From assembly GCA_030828175.1 (NCBI GenBank), contig JAURDB010000005.1, positions 1 through 41,264 on the forward strand: 41,264 bases of DNA, written 5' to 3'. Shown piece after piece: positions 23,901-29,900 of the stretch. Made by a program: the position numbers and the translations under genes. The stretch is from Flavobacteriales bacterium. Its GTDB lineage: Bacteria > Bacteroidota > Bacteroidia > Flavobacteriales_D > Sanyastnellaceae. Within the stretch, counting starts at the first letter, position 1. Every line of letters starts with the position of its first letter. Under the pieces are notes generated by a model that had not been told where the DNA came from, made no database searches, and worked only from the letters and a program-made list of their open reading frames with translations.

Positions 23901-26900
23901 AAGCCCCATTGGCCTGCTGCGATATCGTGGTTGACCCCGGTAGAGTGGGTGCCCAAATAACCTTGGCCAGGCACGGTGCCTATGGTCCACAATTGGGCAT
24001 AATCGTATTGCTGGTCCTGGATGTCTTGGTTGCGCAAGAAGTTCGGGTCTGTGTCAACGGGTGGGATCGCCCAATTCTCATAACCGAGGCCGCTTGAATC
24101 CCGGAGATGGGTCCAGTTGCCTTCGCCTACGCCCAGCATGTCATCGTCCGTGATGCCCAGCCAGGCATAGGAGATTTGGGCATCGAATAGCATGTTGGTC
24201 AGGGCGGCATTTTCTGCTTCGCTCTCGATGACCAGTAGGTTCTCTCTGAGTTGAGACCAACGCACTTCGGGCGTGTTCATCCAGTCGTGCAGCGAAAGGG
24301 TGTCGGTTTCTGAGCGGTAATAACGGCTGCCTTCGGCCTCACCCATGAGGATGAACTTGTGCCCGGTCAGGTGAAGTGTATCCGCTGGAGCCAATGCAAT
24401 TTCATTGCTGAAGCTTGTCCGGTCGGCGAGCATCAATGCCTCTTCCACGCTTTGAACGGTGCCGATGTGTCCTCCGACGGCTGCGGCGTCTTCCAAGGCT
24501 TGATCCCAAGAGACGGGCGTTCGGCTGATGTAGAATCGGGTCGAATCGGTAGCGCCTACATGGAGGTAATCCAAGAAGGAATAATTCGCATAGGAGTCCG
24601 TGGCCTCTGGGTTGTAGTTGCAAGCGGTGGGGTCATCGCAACCCGAGATTTCTTCGGTGTCCAAGACGCCATCTGCATCAGAATCGCCTGAAACCCGGAT
24701 GGTTTCGGTCAGTCTGTCCGGGTCGTCATTGGGTGTCCAAGAGCGTCCTGAGATGTCCGGGTATTCACAGTACATGGCATTCATGGCTGCGACATGCCCA
24801 GCATTGCCGGTCGTATCTGCCAAGGCCTTGAAATCAAAGTTGAGTGCGTTTTCGTCCGCACACCCATAGTCCAACACTGAGGAGTGGGTGATGTTGATGT
24901 AGTTGCGGTCCCTTTTTTGCATCTCCGCGCTGAAACGGCCTGCTACCGCCTCCGCATCACCATTGCTGATCATGGAGATCAGGGAGGCGTTGTTTTGGTC
25001 GACGTCGGGGGTGTGCTCGAATTGAGCCGCTTCTTGCTTGTGCAGTGAGCCTGCTTCTCCAAATGTCAACGCCCGGTTCCAAATGGCGATGTCGTCGATG
25101 ACGCCGCTCCACAAGTAGCTGTTGTCCGGACGCCCGGCGATGGTCAATGTTGTGTTGGGAAGCTGGAGGGGTGTTGTTCTGAAGGCATTGACCGCCATTT
25201 CTCCGTTGATGTAGGCCACCAAGGTGCTGTCAAAGGCCTCAAAAGTCAGGACCAGGTGGTTCCAGCTGTGGTCATAGGCCTTGATGGTGTGTGATTCACC
25301 TGCTGCATTGAGCATCAGTTCGTTGCCAGATGCCGAGACTTCCAATTGTCCTTCCACGGCCATGCCATCGGTCACATTGGAGAGGAGCACGCTGTCTGTG
25401 TTGAGGGCAGATTCGAGGGTGAACCACAGAGACAGAGACAGTGAACGGGGCGCGTCAGGGGATCCGAGTTGATCCCCGGGGATCGAGAGGGTGAAGGGCG
25501 CACCTTCTGAGCGCAAAGCCTTGCCGGCTTCTCCAAATCGGTTGCTCGACCAGTCCGAAGCGCCTGGGGGATGGGAGGCGACATCTGCATTGGACACCGT
25601 ATCCGTCAGGAGTCCGTCCAAGGGCGACCAGAAGGTCAGGCCATCGGTGTAGAAGAATCCGCGTTCGCCGCCGGGGTCCACTTCGGAGTCCAAGTTGGTC
25701 AGGTGTTCAAGTTTTCCTTTCGAAGTCCATACGATGTTGTCAAAGTCCGGTGCTGTGGTGGCCCCGGTCGTGTCGCGGAAAACCGCCTCGTTGATGCGCT
25801 CCATGGATTCGACCTCGCTGGCCTCCAGGAAGGCAGCCTCTGGCAAGCCGTCAAAATCCAACATGTACACCTTTCCTCGGGAGTAGTGGTCTTCTTCGTT
25901 CACGAGGATGATGTTGCCACCCAGCATGGGTTCGTCGTCCGTGTTGAGGATTTCCGTGCTGAAGTGGCGGAATTCCGTGTAGCCCTCAGCATCCACAAAA
26001 GCGAGGCTGAAGTGGTCCGTGCCGAAGTAGTTCCAATCGGGCACATAGCGCCAGCTGCCAGCCTCTGCGCCGGCTTGCAATCGGCCGTGGTCGGGACAAA
26101 TGCCGAAAGGCAATTCCATGATGGCTTGTTTGCCATCGATGAGGTTGGTGTGGGTCGAAGCAGATTGGGGAACGCCTGCATCGATCCAGCCGAAGCAATC
26201 TTCTCCATCCTCACAAACTCCTGAATTCCAAGAAGGTGATCCCGAAACATTGGTCCACCCCTCGTCGGTCCGCAAGTGGTAGTCGCCAAACCAGCCGCTC
26301 TCCGATCCTGGGATCAATGCGAGCTCGGCCTCATTGGCAATGGTCATGAGCTTGCCTCCAACGGTTTGTTCCGTGGCTTGTCGCGCCGCGAACCAGCTGG
26401 GGAAGATGTCGTCGGAGATGAGGTACAGGGCACTGTCCGTCTCGGCCAAGAGGCTCCATCCCGCGGGCACCTCCGGTGCGCCGCAATCCGACAAAGCCAA
26501 GGTGTGGGAGGCGGCCTCCAATGCGGGCATGGCTTGGAAGGTGACATCCACTTTCAGGGTGTCGTCCTCCGGAACAGCCCAGAGTCCCGCTGCAATGTCG
26601 ATGTCGCACAGGCCATCGCAATTCACGTCAATGCAGTCGTCCTCTTCGTCGCAGATCCCATCGTTGTCTGCGTCTTCAGTACAATCATTGGCTTCGGCAT
26701 TGGGATTCACGGTGCACTTGTCAGAGAGGGTGCTGGACATCACCATGGGGTCGTTGAGCGACGCGATGTTCAATCCAATGGCGTAATGGGGCGATTCGAA
26801 ATTCTGATCGTCGACGATCATCAACGAAATCTCATCTGCTCCGTGGTAGTCGGCGTTGGGGCTGTAATCGTAGGTCAGGCTGAGCGTCTGCCAGTCGACC

Positions 26901-29900
26901 AGGGTGGTGTCCACGAGGACAGCTGTACCATGGGCACCATTGGACACGCTGACATTCTTTGTGGTGAGTCCATCGAGGTCCTCGACCAGCACGGTGCGGC
27001 GGATGACCGCGTCCTCATACCACGAGACGGTTTGCTCTCCGGTAATAATGGCATCGCCATCATTGACAGGCACAACGGTCAGGTTGAGTCGAATTTGCAC
27101 GGCATGTCCATCTCCGTCGGTCAGGGTGAACCGAAGTGAGTCCCGGTCCCATCCGGTCATGACTTGTGCATGTGAGGGGAAATCTTGGGCGGGTACGTAT
27201 TGCTGCGCAACGCCCAAGTCAGCATTGAGTTCGAATGAGGCGTCCCATCCTCCGGGAATGGTGCTGACGGTGTGGGGCCCAACAGGAGCAGACAGGGCAG
27301 CGGTCACAATGCCATCGGCCTCATCATAGGCGTTGACCGTAAACGACAGCGGGGTGTCCTCATTTATCGTCAAGGACGTGTTCCACATCCCGAAAGCAGC
27401 AGGCGTGATGCCCGACAGTACGGTGGAAAGCGGAGAATCTTCGGCTCCGTTGTGGACCAAGCTCAGTGACACCGGGTCGTTGACCGGTGTCAGATCGATG
27501 TGGAGGGGCAGGGTGACCTCGACGCCGAACCGATCGGTGGACGTCACGAGTACTTGAATGGAGCCGTTGACGTTTTCGAAAGGGTCGACCGTCAAAAGGA
27601 GGAATTTGCCGGGTTGGCTTCCGTTGGTCATGATGGTTCCGGAGAGGCCGAGCTCCATGATGTCGACCGTCGCTTGGGAGCAGCTCGCCGTGACGGGCTG
27701 TGGGGTGGAGTTGCCGAAGGGGGGCAGGCTCTGTCCATCGTGGTCCACGATGAACAATTCGAAGGTCAGGTCTTGGTCTTCCGTGCCCGCCAGCATCAGG
27801 GCCGGAGTGCTTCCTGTCAGTGCGGACACTGCGTTGGTATCGGAGAGAAGCGTACCGCCATCGAAGGGCGCCAGGAGTTCAAAAGAAGTGGGGTCCGGAA
27901 CGGGGCTGAATTCTACGAGGTAGGAGCCGGTGTTTTCGAAGCCTTGGTCATCGGTGATGTGCACTTCAAAGCCAAAAGGCCCGGTGAATTCCGGGTGATA
28001 CCCTTCAGACAGGTTTGCCGGTGCTGTGCAATTGCAGGAAACGGTCAAGACCCCATTTTCTGACGATGCGGTGAAATCCGCACACGTTCCGCCGGCAGCA
28101 TAGAATGCGGGGGCGACGAGGCTGGAATCTGACCACAATCCGAGATCGGTGGACAGGCCATCCAAGTCCTCGACTTCCAAGCTGAATGCGAATGTGGCGT
28201 CCTCTTCATAGGTCAACAAGCTGGATTCCGGGCTGAACGTGGCATCGCCATCGTTGACTTTGAGGATTTGAATGGGCATGGCCAATTGGGCCGTGTTGCC
28301 TTGCAGGTCTGAGGCTTGGACCTTCAAGGTGTCGGCCTCGTCAAGGCCGTCAGTACCGATGTAGGTGGCCAAAGCCGTCATCGGTTTGTTCAAGCCATGG
28401 AATGTCACGCTGAGGTCAACGGGAAGTGCCGCCGAAGCGTCGAATTCGTGCTCGAGCTTCACGCTCCACGCTCCGGTGCCGCTGAGGCCACTGATCGCTT
28501 TGGTGTGGAGGTAATTCCCTGGTGCATTCCCGGTCCAGCTGTATGGCCATCCATTGGGGCCCGATAGGAAATTATCGAGGGTGGGTTCCCATTCGAAATG
28601 GGCGGAAGATGTGCTGCTGGTCAGATGGAAAGCCGGGTCGTAAGAGGCCCTCACACCATCGCCCGCATTGATCCCCATGGTGAAGGTGTGGTAGTTTCCA
28701 GGTGGGATGCCGCCATGGTACAATTCGATGCGGCCATCGGCCTCATGGAGCAGGAGTTGGCCGTCCACCAGGGTGGTGGCGCCGAAAGTGACAACATTTT
28801 CAAAACTCAGGACGAAGGTCCGGTTCGGTTCGGTTCCCACGGTGTGGTACCTCACATCGCCTTGACTGAGGGGGTTCAGGTCTGAGTGGGCCAAGTGAAT
28901 CGAAGGCCCTTGACTGCTGGGTAAGCTCCATCCTGAGCAGCAGCCGCTGCCGTACGTTCCGGTGCCCATGTATACCAGTCCATTGGATGAAACGGTAATC
29001 TCGTTGACCATGTCTTCGTAGAAAGGGAACGCAAAGCCCAATTGCAGGACTTCCGTGCAATCATCGCAGTTCGAGACTGTACTCAGCAAGCCTTGGTCCA
29101 GTGGGTAGGTCGGCGCAGGGCTGGTCAATTCTGTCGTGATGATGTAGTCCACTTGTGGACCTCCCAACTTGGGCCCTCCCAACTTGGTGGTGTTGCCGTC
29201 AGGCGCGATCAGATGGAGTGAGAGGTTGGCCGGCACCACATCAGGGGTCTCATTCCAGTTCATGGAGACGGTCACGCTGTCCAATGTCCCTTCAGCCATG
29301 AATTCTGCCTCAAGGGCGGCGCCCATGGCGGGCAATTCCGCTGCGTATTCCTGGCTTTCCAATGCCGCGGCGGGGGTGACTTCCAAGGTGGCCGTTCCTT
29401 GGGTAGGTTGACCTGTCAAGGTGTACGTATCCAAGACATCAGCATCGGACCCTGCAATCGAAATGAGGACCGTGTCGCGCTCTACCGCAGTGGTCAGGAA
29501 GGTCACGGCCGTTCCACCATTTTGGGTTACGGTGACCGGAGCTGGCGTGCCTTGTGCGCCTTCGAGGATGAAGTCCGCAGTGAAGGGGTCGTTCACCGGG
29601 TGTATGGTGAGGGAAGGACTCTGAGGTGTAAGCCCCGACATGGATGCAGCAACAGCGAAATCTGCTGCTTGGCCGGATTCATGCGTGTTGGTGGTGATCA
29701 ATGACCAACCGGAACCGGAACCGGACAGTGCCTCTGGGAGGTCAACAGTGTGGGTGTATGTGCCGGATTCACTCTGGTTCCAAGATGTCGGCCATGGATG
29801 GGGGGCGGAGGAAGAAGGCGCTTCCAATGTCCAAATGAACGTTGTGGGTGCGGTCATGTAGGCTGCATTGAATGCCTCATCGAAATCTGCATGGATGCCG

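Noticed and set aside
16922-26434. Diversity-generating retroelement acting on the CTLDs
   Set aside because: No reverse transcriptase, accessory gene or adenine-biased template/variable repeat pair is visible in the window. It remains only a question for the rest of the genome.
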